DNA of 64,000 nucleotides, taken from Deroplatys truncata (Eukaryota > Arthropoda > Insecta > Mantodea > Mantidae). Positions 1 to 10,865 of the stretch are shown here, piece after piece. The stretch is taken from positions 10,601,501 through 10,665,500 of the forward strand of contig CM060990.1 in the NCBI GenBank assembly GCA_030765065.1. Direction: 5' to 3'. The position numbers and the translations under genes were made by a program. Within the stretch, counting starts at the first letter, position 1. Each line of letters starts with the position of its first letter. The notes below the pieces were generated by a model. The model worked only from the letters and a program-made list of their open reading frames with translations, was not told the DNA's origin and did not search any database.

Positions 1-1599
1 TCGCTGGGAAAAGTGTATGGAGCTGAAAGGAGATTATGAGGAGAGGTAAAGATTTTTTCCCAAAATTTTTGTGTTTTCTTTGTTAGGTCGGGTACTTCTG
101 GGACAGCCCTCGTAAGTAGTAGTGGTGGTATTTATTAGGTATTTAGGTTAATAGGGGATATAACTATGCATAGGGAAAAGATGAATTCAAGGTAAAGGTG
201 AAGGTACATATCACGGAGGAGCCCCCGGAACCGGTGCAGAGCACCGCAAGTAGGCCGTAACGGCCCTTTGCTTCCCTGGGAGGAAGGGAGGAACGAGGGG
301 GGAGACCCGAAGGGCGACCAGGTCCAGATGCTGACGTGCAAGAATGGACACATCCGGCGCCGCACGGTCCTACTCACAACCAACCCCCCGTGGAGCCAGG
401 CCCGTCTCAATGTATACAGGCCGAACAAGATAGCTGTTAATTAGGTCAACTTCGAGGCCCAGCCTTATCGGTAGTTCACCACCTGCATCTTAGTGTGGAT
501 TTGGAGTACTAATGGGTTCGTTGCTGTCTCAAAACGCACAAATAATTAAAAACCAAATTACTTACTCAGCGAGCGAAAGAATACATAAAAATTGTAGTCA
601 TTAGTTCAAAATATCAAGAAATTGTTGTGTGTTGGGATGTCCATTAAACTATTAAACAAGTTCTGAAAGCTATATAACAGTGTTTTCGTTCCAAAAGATT
701 CCGCGCAGGATTCAGCAGTTGGTATGTGCTATTCAAGGAAATAGTTATGCACTACGTGTTGTTGTTGTGGTATGTGTTAATTTTTCTGAACAATATACAA
801 TAGTAAATAAATTAACTGCACGAGAAATGATGGAAGTGTTCTTGTAGCACCCAGAGCAATTCTTAAAGCTATTGTTATTGAAAATACTTTACCCTCGCGT
901 TTTCTAATTTAACACCCTGTCTGTCTTCAAAACTAGCTCCCAAAGAGTTAGTGCATAGAAATAGAGGGATTTGCCGTCTTCATAAAATACAACGATGTGC
1001 ATTAGTTGGAAATTGATACCTTAGAAATTCCAAAGGTTGCAGCACCATCGTAAGTTAACTGCAACTTTATTATTCAAGTTTCACACGGTAAGATCATAAT
1101 ATCCTACCGATAGTTCAAATGGATGCTTGGTAAAATATTGATTTTGAATAAATGGTCCAAATTTTGATGCTCTTTAAAGTCATCTGAGTGGGTACACAAT
1201 TGCAAGTGAACAAACAGAGAATAAACTACTTCAGGCTGCCAACAGTTTAAAAGAACGTTGCGAGGAAGTAAATGAAGATTCCACATAAATATCCCAAAAC
1301 TAAATTCTTAGAAGAGCAGGTAAGACTTATTTATCAAAAGGCAATGAAATATACAACCGATAACCCGTTATGGGCGTGCTCAATTATTATTTTTTTCTGA
1401 TCCAACAGCTTGCAAATAAGTGATTCCTATGTACTTTCTTTATTCTCAAACGCTTGATTATGATGATAAAGAGTGGTTTCTGAAAGAAGCCATGCACGCA
1501 GGCTCAAGAGACCATTCTGCCCCATATTCTGGCATTACTCTAGTTCAATGGTCCGTATGGGTAGCTACTAGGGCCGGTCGTGCTTAGTTGGTAGCGTAT
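1..1599. other. No supported gene; anonymous sequence
   Basis: I see no credible gene here. A GC-richer block at about 200-430 contains long open frames only because of its composition. The rest is AT-rich, without repeats or splice-flanked coding segments that I recognise. The block at 200-430 could be part of an unidentified dispersed repeat. Confidence 0.4.
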
Positions 1600-3990
1600 A
1601 AAACCAGCTGCTAGCCAAATCTGAACAGATTTGTGGGAGAGACTGGAATGAATAATTGGGATTTACGTGTGAAGAAACAGCCTAGAGGAGTTTCTTATCT
1701 TTGGTCCACACGGCTACTGCCTTTGTGCATGAAATCAAACGGCGTTTAGCTGGATTCAGTCCATCATATTTACTGCAGGCAGAGGAAGAGAACAGGCCAT
1801 GCCTGTTCTGTTTTTCAGCTGTTAGAATGATACAATTAAAATAGCGGTAGGCTTCCTTCCACTGAAGCGGGAAATGTGACATATGAAGATTTGAAATGCA
1901 TGCTCAGCGGTAATTGGGGTATTGTCGTTTCACAGCGGGACTAAAGCTGACTCGAGGAAGTAGAAGACGGTAAACTAATTTGGTATAGGTTAACTCCTCT
2001 GTACGACTGACCTCTGGAGAAAGTATTTGGATGTTGTCCCAGTGGTTTCGAAGAAACTGAGATCCGGCATGATGCTGCCCCGAAGCATAGCTTCGACATC
2101 GTAGGTTTTCCATATGGTCTCCATGGTTATATTTGGCACGTAGTAAACTTGAGTAAAGAGGGTCTGACACTTTTTCTGGGCGGATATCAGATTCAGGCTT
2201 CCCTTAACTGTAGGAAGGTGCATTTGCTGCCAAAACAATTTATAAAAATAACCTTTCTAGATACACACACCCACAGGTCTCTCCAATACAATACCTTGTT
2301 TTGGTAGTATAGGAAGCACTTGAGCCAAGCTTCATAATTTTGACATGCAAAATACATTAACATGCCACACGTTCTGAAAAAGGTTTGAGTTCGTGGAGAT
2401 CTGCTCAAATAGCGATGCTTTCAGTAACCGTTGGCCAATTCAGAGCAATCATATCCTTCCAGTTTCTCGAGACTATAATCCCAAGAATTTTAGTCAGATA
2501 CGTAGAGGGAACATCTCCTACCATGTGATGTTCCGGCCACTTTCCCAATGGTATCAACGCAGATTTGGAGTACTTAATCCTGGCACCAGAAGCTATTCTG
2601 TAAGCCTTAAGTATTCCAGGAATCGTAAAATAGTTTTGTTATTCTCATAACAGAATCACATCATCTGCGTAAGCCCTTAGCTTGAAGAGAGATTGTGATA
2701 CATGGTATCTATACGCGAGCGTTGTAGTTGCCATCTGCATAAGTGGTTGCAAGCCTAAGGCAAAAAGCGTCATTGACAGTGGACAACCTTTCGTACTGAC
2801 TTAACTATCTGTGTGCGCGACTTGGTGCAATCATACAAAGCTCTAATGGCTTCTAGGATCTCTTTCGGGAAGCAGAAGTTTCTAAAACGGAGAATAGGTA
2901 GTGATGGCTCACTGCATCAAAAGCTTTTCCAAAGTCTAATTCCAACAGTGCAGCGCTTTCGTTATCATGCTCTGAAAAATGGAGAATCGTGTCTCTGAGG
3001 ACGCTAAGATTGTGAATAATGTTCCTTCCAGGAATGCCACGGCCTAACCAACACCACAGAGAGCAGATAAAAGGTATGTAATTCTATTCGCCAATGTTTT
3101 CGTAAAATAGTTTATAGTCAGTGTTCAGGAGCGTGATTGGTCGATCGTTTTGAAGGCAGTCAGAAGAGGTTTCTTGGGAAGCAGAATAATCACTCCATCA
3201 CTTAAGCCGTTGGAATAGTTTGAGTCGCTAATATTTCATTTTACATGGCTGTGAGATACCTTTTCACAAAACCCCATTTATCGTCATAAGGAAGCAGTCA
3301 GTCATGGTCCGAGAATGACACCGGCATCACTTACGATCTTTGTCTGAAGATTTTATGATATCGCTAATATCTGTCTGACCTCGAAGCAGAAGCAGACCTA
3401 GGGAATGTATACTGCACAGCAAAACCACGTATGAACCTCCCACGCATTTCTTAAATTTCAAATCTGAGATGAGAGTGTTCAGACCCGAAGGAGGATGGTG
3501 ATGGCACTACACACGCAGTTCCAGTCACTGCCTATAATCAGCTGACTGTGATTATATCTGAAGTAAAAAGGCAGTAGTTCCACGATAAAAGCCTCAGGTT
3601 TTCATGCAATGATGGCTACAAATATACATTTATAAAGTTAACGTTATTGAGAAAGGTACCTTATTCCGCCACTAGAATGACATTAATCGTGTCGTGCATG
3701 AATGCTAGAATAAAAATAATCGCCGTACCTGTCTTGCTGTTACCAGTGCTATGTACCAATAACGGGGTCTTGCTGTTGTAAAAGCAGTACATCTGGGTCA
3801 TTTTGTTTCAACAAGTTCCGCAACATTGCGTGTTTAACCACGGCAGAAAAGAAAAGTATAGCATCCCTGCCGTGGTGTGGCAAGGATGAGTCCTGGTTCC
3901 GACTAAGTTTCCTTAGCAACTTTGCACTCGCCACCTGCGTGCATTTTAAAAGTCTCACTATCGTTTTACCTGCTATATCCCGCAACGAAA
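1600..3990 (-). mobile_element. Degenerate non-LTR retrotransposon (LINE), L1/Tx1-like
   Basis: Minus-strand fragments, in order from high to low coordinate, match an endonuclease-reverse transcriptase ORF2. About 3773-3808 reads NDPDVLLLQ, an AP-endonuclease N-terminal motif. About 3368-3412 ends in SASRSDRY, like the endonuclease SRIDRIY motif. About 3110-3147 reads RPITLLNTDYKLF. About 2899-2922 reads FDAVSHHY (RT motif A). About 2700-2788 reads GCPLSMTLFALGLQPL, and 2660-2671 encodes the YADD box. Downstream, about 1700-2240 holds C-terminal type segments. Many stops and frameshifts break it, so it is long dead. The clade is inferred from motif style; another endonuclease-bearing clade is possible. 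Confidence 0.75.
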
Positions 3991-3999
3991 TGTGTAAAT

Positions 4000-5278
4000 G
4001 TGAAATGAAAAATCTATGTGGATTAACAAGAAGTAGATAGAATAATGGGATTTTTAAGAAACGTTTCTAGAAGAGTGACTAGAAAAAGATGCGTTTTTTA
4101 CATTGAACAAATAGCAATTGGAGGAAGCATTGCATTCTACCATTTAAAACTTCGATGTGGAGATTTCATGGGAAATACAGGTTTGAGGCTGCCTGAATTA
4201 AAAAAATGTGGGTAGATGGGTGAGTGAGTGTGTCTGTGAACGCCATAACTCAAAAAAGAAAAATCGGTTAAATGTCAGCCTTGGTGTTTGAGCTCAGCTT
4301 CTTCCAAGCATGCTACACGAAGGTCTTAAAGAATAAACCCACCCCAAGCAACCCTTTACATCGAAAAAGTTTCGTTTTCTTCATTTCCTCAAAAACAGTT
4401 CTAACGATTTTTATTTAAATGTTAAGATATTTGCACGACAAAATCTACATATTTATAATTTTCTGAAATTATTCTCTTAAGTCTTCTGCATAGAATTTTG
4501 GATAATTTTGTATGACTTGCTAACGATAACAGGCACGTAAAATGTTCTTCCCAGAAAATCCAGAAGTGTTTAAAACACATAACTTATTTCAAATACATCT
4601 TACTGTGGGGTTAGCCATTTCTGAGATGTACGTTATTATTGATTTCAATTTGTCAATACTTTTGTCATTTTTTAAAATATTCTAGCATTTAGTTTTTTCT
4701 CGGGATGTTATGAAAAGAGTATGGAATTTCAAGGCCATCTTATAGCGACACGCTTTTAAACATTAGAATATCGATTCTGGATCCTCCATGCACCTTGTAT
4801 CTGCAACAAAATGTATTGTAATGAAGCTTTTTCTGCAACTGTATATCTCAATTAACATGAAATAGATAGAAAAATAAGCTTACATAAGAATATTTGTAGA
4901 AGCTATATAAAATGAAACAGTATAGGGTGGATAAAGTCATGCGAATGTAACACAGCCGAGTTTTTAAAGTGGTAAGCCGCTATTCGCTTTTTCTCCTGGC
5001 CATGCACGGAGCACGAAATTTCAAAGCATCAGTGGCGATGCTTTTTAAAACTCTGATCGCTTTAACCCGCTGTATTCTCCTTAAACTCAAAACTAAATAT
5101 GCAAATTTGTAATGAAAGTGTAGAGAGAATAATATGCTTTCTAAGAATAATTGTTAGAAGTTATATAAAAGCAGGTACAGGGACGTAGAAAGTTATATAA
5201 AAGAGGTAGGTATACAAAGTCATGTGAATGTAACACATCACCTTCTTTCAAAGACCAACAGTTATTCTTTTAACTTCA
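4000..5278. repeat. Old copies of a ~680-bp repeat family
   Basis: The segment at 4200-4450 (signature 'cataactcaaaaaa' followed by 'accctttacat' and 'ctaacgatttttatt') is a diverged homologue of segments at 14.3-16.4 kb and 18.9-19.45 kb. A second partial copy follows at about 4900-5230 ('gtcatgcgaatgtaacac', 'gtcatgtgaatgtaacac'). No transposase or RT is visible. It may be a satellite or a non-autonomous element. The LTR retrotransposon at 5283 is inserted at its right edge. Confidence 0.5.
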
Positions 5279-5282
5279 ATAT

Positions 5283-6302
5283 TGAAGTGGTATATTTCAA
5301 ATGTTATTTAATTTGTTGTGCCCCACGTTTGGGAGCCAATTTGCGGTGGTGTTTGTTATAATGTTTGTGTATGTGTGTTTACTCAACGTGGTGAAGCCAT
5401 TTTGTGACGTGATTCTTTGTTAGGTTTGTAGCTCCATCTGGTGTTAGCAATTTGCGGTAGTATTAGTGTTTGTTTGAAAGAATGCTACTGTTATTTTATT
5501 TAATTTTTGTTCACTGTCCTCCGGCTAGCTATGATCTTTTTGGTCGAGCACTTTTCTTTATACAGGTTGTGTAAATGGAAAGGAATCTTTTATCCAAACA
5601 TAACACTGATGAAGGAATTTGTTTTACACTTTTATTGTCGAACACAGTCACTATCACAATTTACACATTGATCTTGACACCCGCCAAACTGAAACTGTTA
5701 TAATAACTTATTTACTGATCATTCTTAATTCACGTACTTCAACTTTTTGTATCATTAACTTTACAATACTTGAGATTTTTCATAACTCTGATACGCGTAA
5801 CTTGCGAATCGATAGCCAACGTGTACTCTACAAATATTTTCGGTGAACTGACGGACTGAAGGCGACGTGTAGCATACAAATATTTTCGACGAACTGACAG
5901 ACTCTACCTATAACCTAGCCCTTTTATACTCCTACACCCCGATATGCCTAAAGATTATAACTGAGTTGCAATTGGCTAATAAAACGCGCCAACATTAGCG
6001 TCTATTTTTATATCCAATGAAAATTATGAATACATATGCTCTAGGGACAATGTTCCAGCAAATTCTACAGAAAAACGCGCCAACATTACGTAACTTCCTC
6101 GTCTCTAATAATGATAAACAGCTCACCCCCTCGCTGCATTATTGCACGCTATTATTGTCAGTTTCAGTAAGGCAGTATAAACTTACTTCTCAACAATAAT
6201 TACAATCAACAAACATCTCAAATAAATGTCACATAAAAATGCATATTCATACTGTAATCATTCTTTACATTTAAATAATTTGTGATACAAAATACTGCAT
6301 CA
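5283..6302 (-). repeat. 3' LTR (left copy)
   Basis: This is the left long terminal repeat, 3' with respect to the minus-strand element. Its plus strand starts TGAAGTGG and ends ACTGCATCA. It carries a TATA box (plus-strand 'cttttata' at 5921-5928) followed about 33 nt downstream, in minus orientation, by TCAGTT, a good arthropod initiator. A degenerate primer-binding-site-like segment occurs within it at about 5320-5342. Confidence 0.9.
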
Positions 6303-6313
6303 TATGCCCCACT
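6303..6313 (-). other. Polypurine tract
   Basis: Read on the minus strand, 'agtggggcata' lies directly before the 3' LTR start TGATGCAG. This is the expected place and composition for the plus-strand primer of reverse transcription. Confidence 0.55.
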
Positions 6314-7010
6314 AGAAATATAATTATAAATATTTACAACTTGTTTGGAAATTTTATAATTGGGTTTTTAGTCTCCTAAATCTTGGAACTCACACTATTT
6401 ATCACTTTCACTTAACACATCACACGCATTTAACACATGACATATGTTTTTCCTTTATCTCGCCACTATTTACTGGCTCTGGTCTAATGTGTTTAGACAT
6501 TAATCTGACATCACAAATTTTTTATAGCAAATACTGTACCCTGAGTTATTTAGTTACTGTTACAAAATTATTTACTTTCTTATATTGTTGACAACAATTT
6601 GTGCATTTAAGAATTTTTGTAATTACTATACATATTTACTAAAATATTCACCCTATATACAAATATATTTACATCTCTTAAATCTAAGTACTGTTTCACA
6701 TTTTCTGTTTGCTACATAAGTATTTGTTTTAATTATTTTTACCCCATTTTTGTTATTTTGTACTTTATATTCACAATACTCTTGGAATTATATCTACGTA
6801 CTTTTACTTTAATATAACATCATGCTTCATTTCAAATGCTGTTACAGTTACAAAGAAAATATTATTTTCCTTTTAAACATTTAGTTATGTCCAAAATTTT
6901 ATTTCTCTATTATCATGACGTACATATTTATTTAAACCTCTTACATTCCAATACATTTCTCTGCAGGTCATCTTTAACTATCCAGCATTTACTTTACATC
7001 TCATTGCTAT

Positions 7011-8147
7011 TTACCCTCCTGGATCAAATTGTGTGTGGCTAAACATTACTCGTAGCCGTATCCTAACCTTCCAAAATTTGTTCATGAATAACCTCTTGTA
7101 TTCATATGAAATTTCATCCCATGATAACATTTGAAAACAATCTAAAGTTTTCTGAACTACACGTCTTTTAACAACTTTCATTTTCAATTCTTTTACTATC
7201 TTTTTAATCTGAGAGTACTCTGACAAATTTGTAATAAACTGTACTGGATTGGAGTTTTCAATTTGAACATCATGGTACTTGTTAACTTCAGAAGTTAGCT
7301 TTTGATTATTTACAGGCAAAACTTTAACTTCTTCGTACAATTTATTTCTTTGCATTTCTGATTCTTTCTGAATTTCAAATATCTCCCCTCTGAAATTAAC
7401 TTGCGCCTGATTCACATCTACATTCATAACCTCTTTCATCTCTCTTATCTCACTTGAAATGTTACTCATTCTACTACCTAACTCTGTACATTCTACATCA
7501 ACTTGTTCACTTTTAGTATTAACCTCACCTTCTTTTTTACCTATTTCCCTGCTCATGTCTAACATTTTCTTTGAAACTTCTCCTATCTCACTTGCTATTA
7601 CTTCCTGATTTTCATCTCTCATTTTTGGCATACTACTATCTAGCTTCGTAACTTTCTTTTCAATTTCTTCACTGCTTTGATCTACTTTTTGCTCTAATAT
7701 CTCATTCCTCCTACCAATACTTTCTCTCCATTCCCTATGATCTTTGTTTATAGCTTCTCTCAATTCCCTATGATCCTTTTCCATATTTTGAGTTAGTTTT
7801 TGTTCTAAACTCCTATCAATATCTTCCTTTAATTGATCTGATTTTTGCTCTAATTTCTCAATATTCGTTTCCATATCTTCCCTTAATTTCTCAATATTCT
7901 TTTGCATATTATCATTCATATTTCTCAGCATTTCCATCATCACACTAGCATCAAAATTAACATTTCCTGCTGTTCTATTCTCACTTTCTGCACTAACATT
8001 TCCTCCCTCAAATCCTACATTGTTTGAGCTATTTTCTGTAACCTGTATTGAATTACAGCTAACTGTTACACTATCCCCTTCCATCATTGTTTCCTCAATA
8101 CTATTAGTAGCCATTGTTTTCTTTATCCTACCACTCCTCAAGTACAT
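7011..8147 (-). CDS. Gag-like coiled-coil protein of LTR retrotransposon
   Basis: A 378-residue intact ORF starts MYLRSGRIKK. N-termini of the type M-x-x-R-S-G-R are common in insect Gypsy gag proteins. Residues ~65-250 are dominated by charged heptad-like sequence (repeated MxxNIEKL, EQK, REL), a long predicted coiled coil. The C-terminal ~100 residues contain KKIVKELKMKVVKRRVV, a basic stretch. I see no CCHC zinc knuckle and no protease motif. It presumably assembles particles or binds the element RNA, with enzymes supplied by an autonomous relative. The ATG lies ~500 nt downstream of the primer binding site, a normal leader length. The stop is followed by ~700 nt of non-coding AT-rich sequence, where pol would normally lie. 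Confidence 0.7.
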   Translation of the reverse strand: MYLRSGRIKKTMATNSIEETMMEGDSVTVSCNSIQVTENSSNNVGFEGGNVSAESENRTAGNVNFDASVMMEMLRNMNDNMQKNIEKLREDMETNIEKLEQKSDQLKEDIDRSLEQKLTQNMEKDHRELREAINKDHREWRESIGRRNEILEQKVDQSSEEIEKKVTKLDSSMPKMRDENQEVIASEIGEVSKKMLDMSREIGKKEGEVNTKSEQVDVECTELGSRMSNISSEIREMKEVMNVDVNQAQVNFRGEIFEIQKESEMQRNKLYEEVKVLPVNNQKLTSEVNKYHDVQIENSNPVQFITNLSEYSQIKKIVKELKMKVVKRRVVQKTLDCFQMLSWDEISYEYKRLFMNKFWKVRIRLRVMFSHTQFDPGG

Positions 8148-8513
8148 TTGATTGTTACAATTTTTTTAGAATAAAAAAAATCACAATTTTCTAACCTTTC
8201 TGATGCTATCTGCTGATGTTGCTTTGATGTCCAGCTTCCTGCCCCACTCTCCTAGATTATATGTTGCTTCTGCGTCGTATTATGATGAATCTACGTCGTC
8301 TCGATGTTTTTGTGTCCTGTAGTTGAATTCCCCTGTTGCCTTTTAATCTCGGTATTACGATGTCCACTCATCCGCGTGGTCTGTCGTCCCTGTAGTTGTT
8401 TCTGGAGTCTGCGTCTTGTAGTTCAGTTCACTGCTCCATTCGTTCCACGTCCTGGTTCCTTCGCCCCTTCCTGGTTATTCTGCTCCTTTCCTGGTCATTC
8501 TGCTCCTTTCCTG

Positions 8514-8733
8514 GTCATCGTGCCCCACGTTGGGCGCCAATTTGAAGTGGTATTATTAATGTTATTTATTTAACATTATTGTAGCCCCACGTTGTGGTAG
8601 CCAATTTGAAGTGGTATACTGTTATTTATATTTAACATTTTTGTAGCCCCACGTTGGGCGCCAATTTGAAGTGGTATATTTCAAATGTTATTTAATTTGT
8701 TGTGCCCCATGTTTGGGAGCCAATTTGCGGTGG
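8514..8733 (-). repeat. Tandem primer-binding-site modules at the LTR edge
   Basis: Segments resembling 'gccccacgttgggcgcca' followed by 'att(t)gaagtggtat' recur at about 8522, 8584 and 8646, and in decayed form at about 8703 inside the LTR ('gccccatgtttgggagcca'). Spacing is about 57-63 bp. The modules join a PBS to an LTR-end fragment, as if PBS plus LTR edge had been copied repeatedly. Confidence 0.75.
8646..8663 (-). other. Primer binding site for tRNA-Lys
   Basis: The plus strand reads GCCCCACGTTGGGCGCCA; the minus strand is therefore the 18-nt complement of the 3' end, including CCA, of the insect lysine tRNA(CUU) as I recall it. It ends 3 nt before the 5' LTR edge at 8667. This fixes the element's orientation. 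Confidence 0.85.
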
Positions 8734-9683
8734 TGTTTGTTATGTTTGTGTATGTGTGTTTACTCAACGTGGTGAAGCCATTTTGTGACGTGATTCTTTG
8801 TTAGGTTTGTAGCTCCATCTGGTGTTAGCAATTTGCGGTAGTATTAGTGTTTGTTTGAAAGAATGCTACTGTTATTTTATTTAATTTTTGTTCACTGTCC
8901 TCCGGCTAGCTATGATCTTTTTGGTCGAGCAGTTTTCTTTATACAGGTTGTGTAAACGGAAAGGAATCTTTTATCCAAAGATAACACTGATGAAGGAATT
9001 TGTTTTACACTTTTATTGTCGAACACAGTCACTATCACAATTTACACATTGATCTTGACACCCGCCAAACTGAAACTGTTATAATAACTTATTTACTGAT
9101 CATTCTTAATTCACGTACTTCAACTTTTTGTATCATTAACTTTACAATACTTGAGATTTTTCATAACTCTGATACGCGTAACTTGCGAATCGATAGCCAA
9201 CGTGTACTCTACAAATATTTTCGGTGAACTGACGGACTGAAGGCGACGTGTAGCATACAAATATTTTCGACGAACTGACAGACTCTACCTATAACCTAGC
9301 CCTTTTATACTCCTACACCCCGATATGCCTAAAGATTATAACTGAGTTGCAATTGGCTAATAAAACGCGCCAACATTAGCGTCTATTTTTATATCCAATG
9401 AAAATTATGAATACATATGCTCTAGGGACAATGTTCCAGCAAATTCTACAGAAAAACGCGCCAACATTACGTAACTTCCTCGTCTCTAATAATGATAAAC
9501 AGCTCACCCCCTCGCTGCATTATTGCACGCTATTATTGTCAGTTTCAGTAAGGCAGTATAAACTTACTTCTCAACAATAATTACAATTAACAAACATCTC
9601 AAATCAATGTCACATAAAAATGCATATTCATACTGTAATCATTCTTTACATTTAAATAATTTGTGATACAAATTACTGCATCA
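8667..9683 (-). repeat. 5' LTR (right copy)
   Basis: This is the promoter-bearing LTR for the minus-strand element, with the TATA box at plus coordinates 9302-9309 and TCAGTT downstream in minus orientation. It is nearly identical to the left LTR apart from scattered substitutions and a 3-nt difference near 8740. Confidence 0.9.
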
Positions 9684-9687
9684 ATAT

Positions 9688-10605
9688 ATACTGCATTTTA
9701 TTTTAATTCAATTATATATTTCAAAATTTTAATTATAAAGTAAGTGAATTTGGTAAATGAAACGTAAGCTCATTAATAGTGCATGCACGGAAATATGTTA
9801 TATCTTTGGCTTTGTTTTAATCTAAAATGGGCTTCCGTTATGAAATTATTTTTCTTTGGGATCACTCCTATAAAATCTAACTCATCACTGGCATACCTCA
9901 CAACAACAACAACAACAATAATAACAATAATAACACCAGACAAACAAATGGGAGTGAAACAAAACGTGCTCTCACATTTGTATAGTTTTCGTTACCCGCT
10001 TTAATGTTTTGATTTAACTGTACAATGCGATAATCCGTAACGTTAGACAAGAACAGCCTAAACACAATTGCCAAAAAACGTTATACTGATTGGACAAATA
10101 AATACATTTTAATTATTTGTCAATCTAAACGTGAGTTTATTCTCTCGAAAATAAAGTCTCTGCAACTGAAGTGGAAAACATTCTAATACCCTTTTCGGTC
10201 TGTTTACACTGTTCTTGTCTATTATAACTGATTTTACACTCTAGTGCTAGCCTGGAAACTACCTCCCAATGAGCGCGATCCGCTCATCATCTTCGCTGAT
10301 AAGCAAGAGGAGTAGAACGCGAATGCGCCAGTTCCCCACTGACCTGTGTTTACTTGGAATTGCCCCGTTGAGTTCTGCAACTCTTTTAACACACGAAGGG
10401 TTTTCTGCACAAGTAAAATACGGTACTATTGGGCCACCTGGTACGAAGGAATTAGATAAATGTCTAAGAAAAGTAACAGATAAATGATGAGATACGTGTG
10501 GAGAATGAAACAGAAAGGTAATGAGCAAGGGAAGGATGAGGATTATTTAGATTATCTATAACTCCCCAAAAGCATACTAAAATAAAATATATATATTATA
10601 ACGCA
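9688..10605. other. Anonymous sequence with short AAC/AAT microsatellite
   Basis: I recognise no gene. A short simple repeat of 'aac' then 'aat' units lies at 9900-9936. Open frames on both strands at 10259-10528 overlap each other and carry no recognisable motif. Confidence 0.45.
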
Positions 10606-10783
10606 CTGTCTTTGGCCCAAGGTTATCCGGAGATCCGCGCCAGGAAGCGGAGATAAACAAAGATAAGTCACGTTCTCGCCCGGCGTAAACACTAGAAGCA
10701 CTATCGGCGGATAACCGGAATCCTACGGAAGTTCCTTTACCCCACCTCCAGAATGTGTATCCAGAATGTTCTGTGGAAGATTC

Positions 10784-10826
10784 CATTGGCTATATAAAAG
10801 TGTGTTGTCGCGAGAGAAGTCAGTGA
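10784..10826 (+). promoter_or_regulatory. RNA polymerase II core promoter at minisatellite edge
   Basis: An ATTGG (inverted CCAAT box) at 10785-10789 precedes TATATAAAAG at 10791-10800. The arthropod initiator TCAGTG is at 10820-10825, putting the predicted start A about 31 nt from the first TATA base, which is textbook spacing. A 9-bp inverted repeat ('ggttatccg' at ~10620, 'cggataacc' at ~10707) lies upstream. The minisatellite begins ~45 bp downstream, so any transcript from here would begin with the array. Confidence 0.65.
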
Positions 10827-10865
10827 GTGAGCTAGCGAGTGCGTTTCTGTTGCGATGAAAAGTGC

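Larger units (their letters stand above)
5283..9683 (-). mobile_element. Non-autonomous LTR retrotransposon, lysine-tRNA primed
   Basis: Two ~1-kb direct repeats (5283-6302 and 8667-9683) begin TG and end CA on the plus strand and flank a 2.36-kb internal region. The element is bordered by the 4-bp duplication ATAT (5279-5282, 9684-9687). The primer binding site lies next to the right LTR on the minus strand, so the right LTR is the 5' LTR. The only long ORF is a gag-like coiled-coil protein; no protease, RT, RNase H or integrase is present. The LTRs differ by about seven substitutions and one 3-nt indel by eye, so the insertion is fairly young. The 4-bp duplication suits the Gypsy superfamily; with no pol gene this stays an inference. 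Confidence 0.9.

Noticed and set aside
7011..8147. Cellular coiled-coil gene
   Set aside because: It lies exactly between matched LTRs with a PBS and polypurine tract in the same orientation, so it belongs to the retrotransposon.
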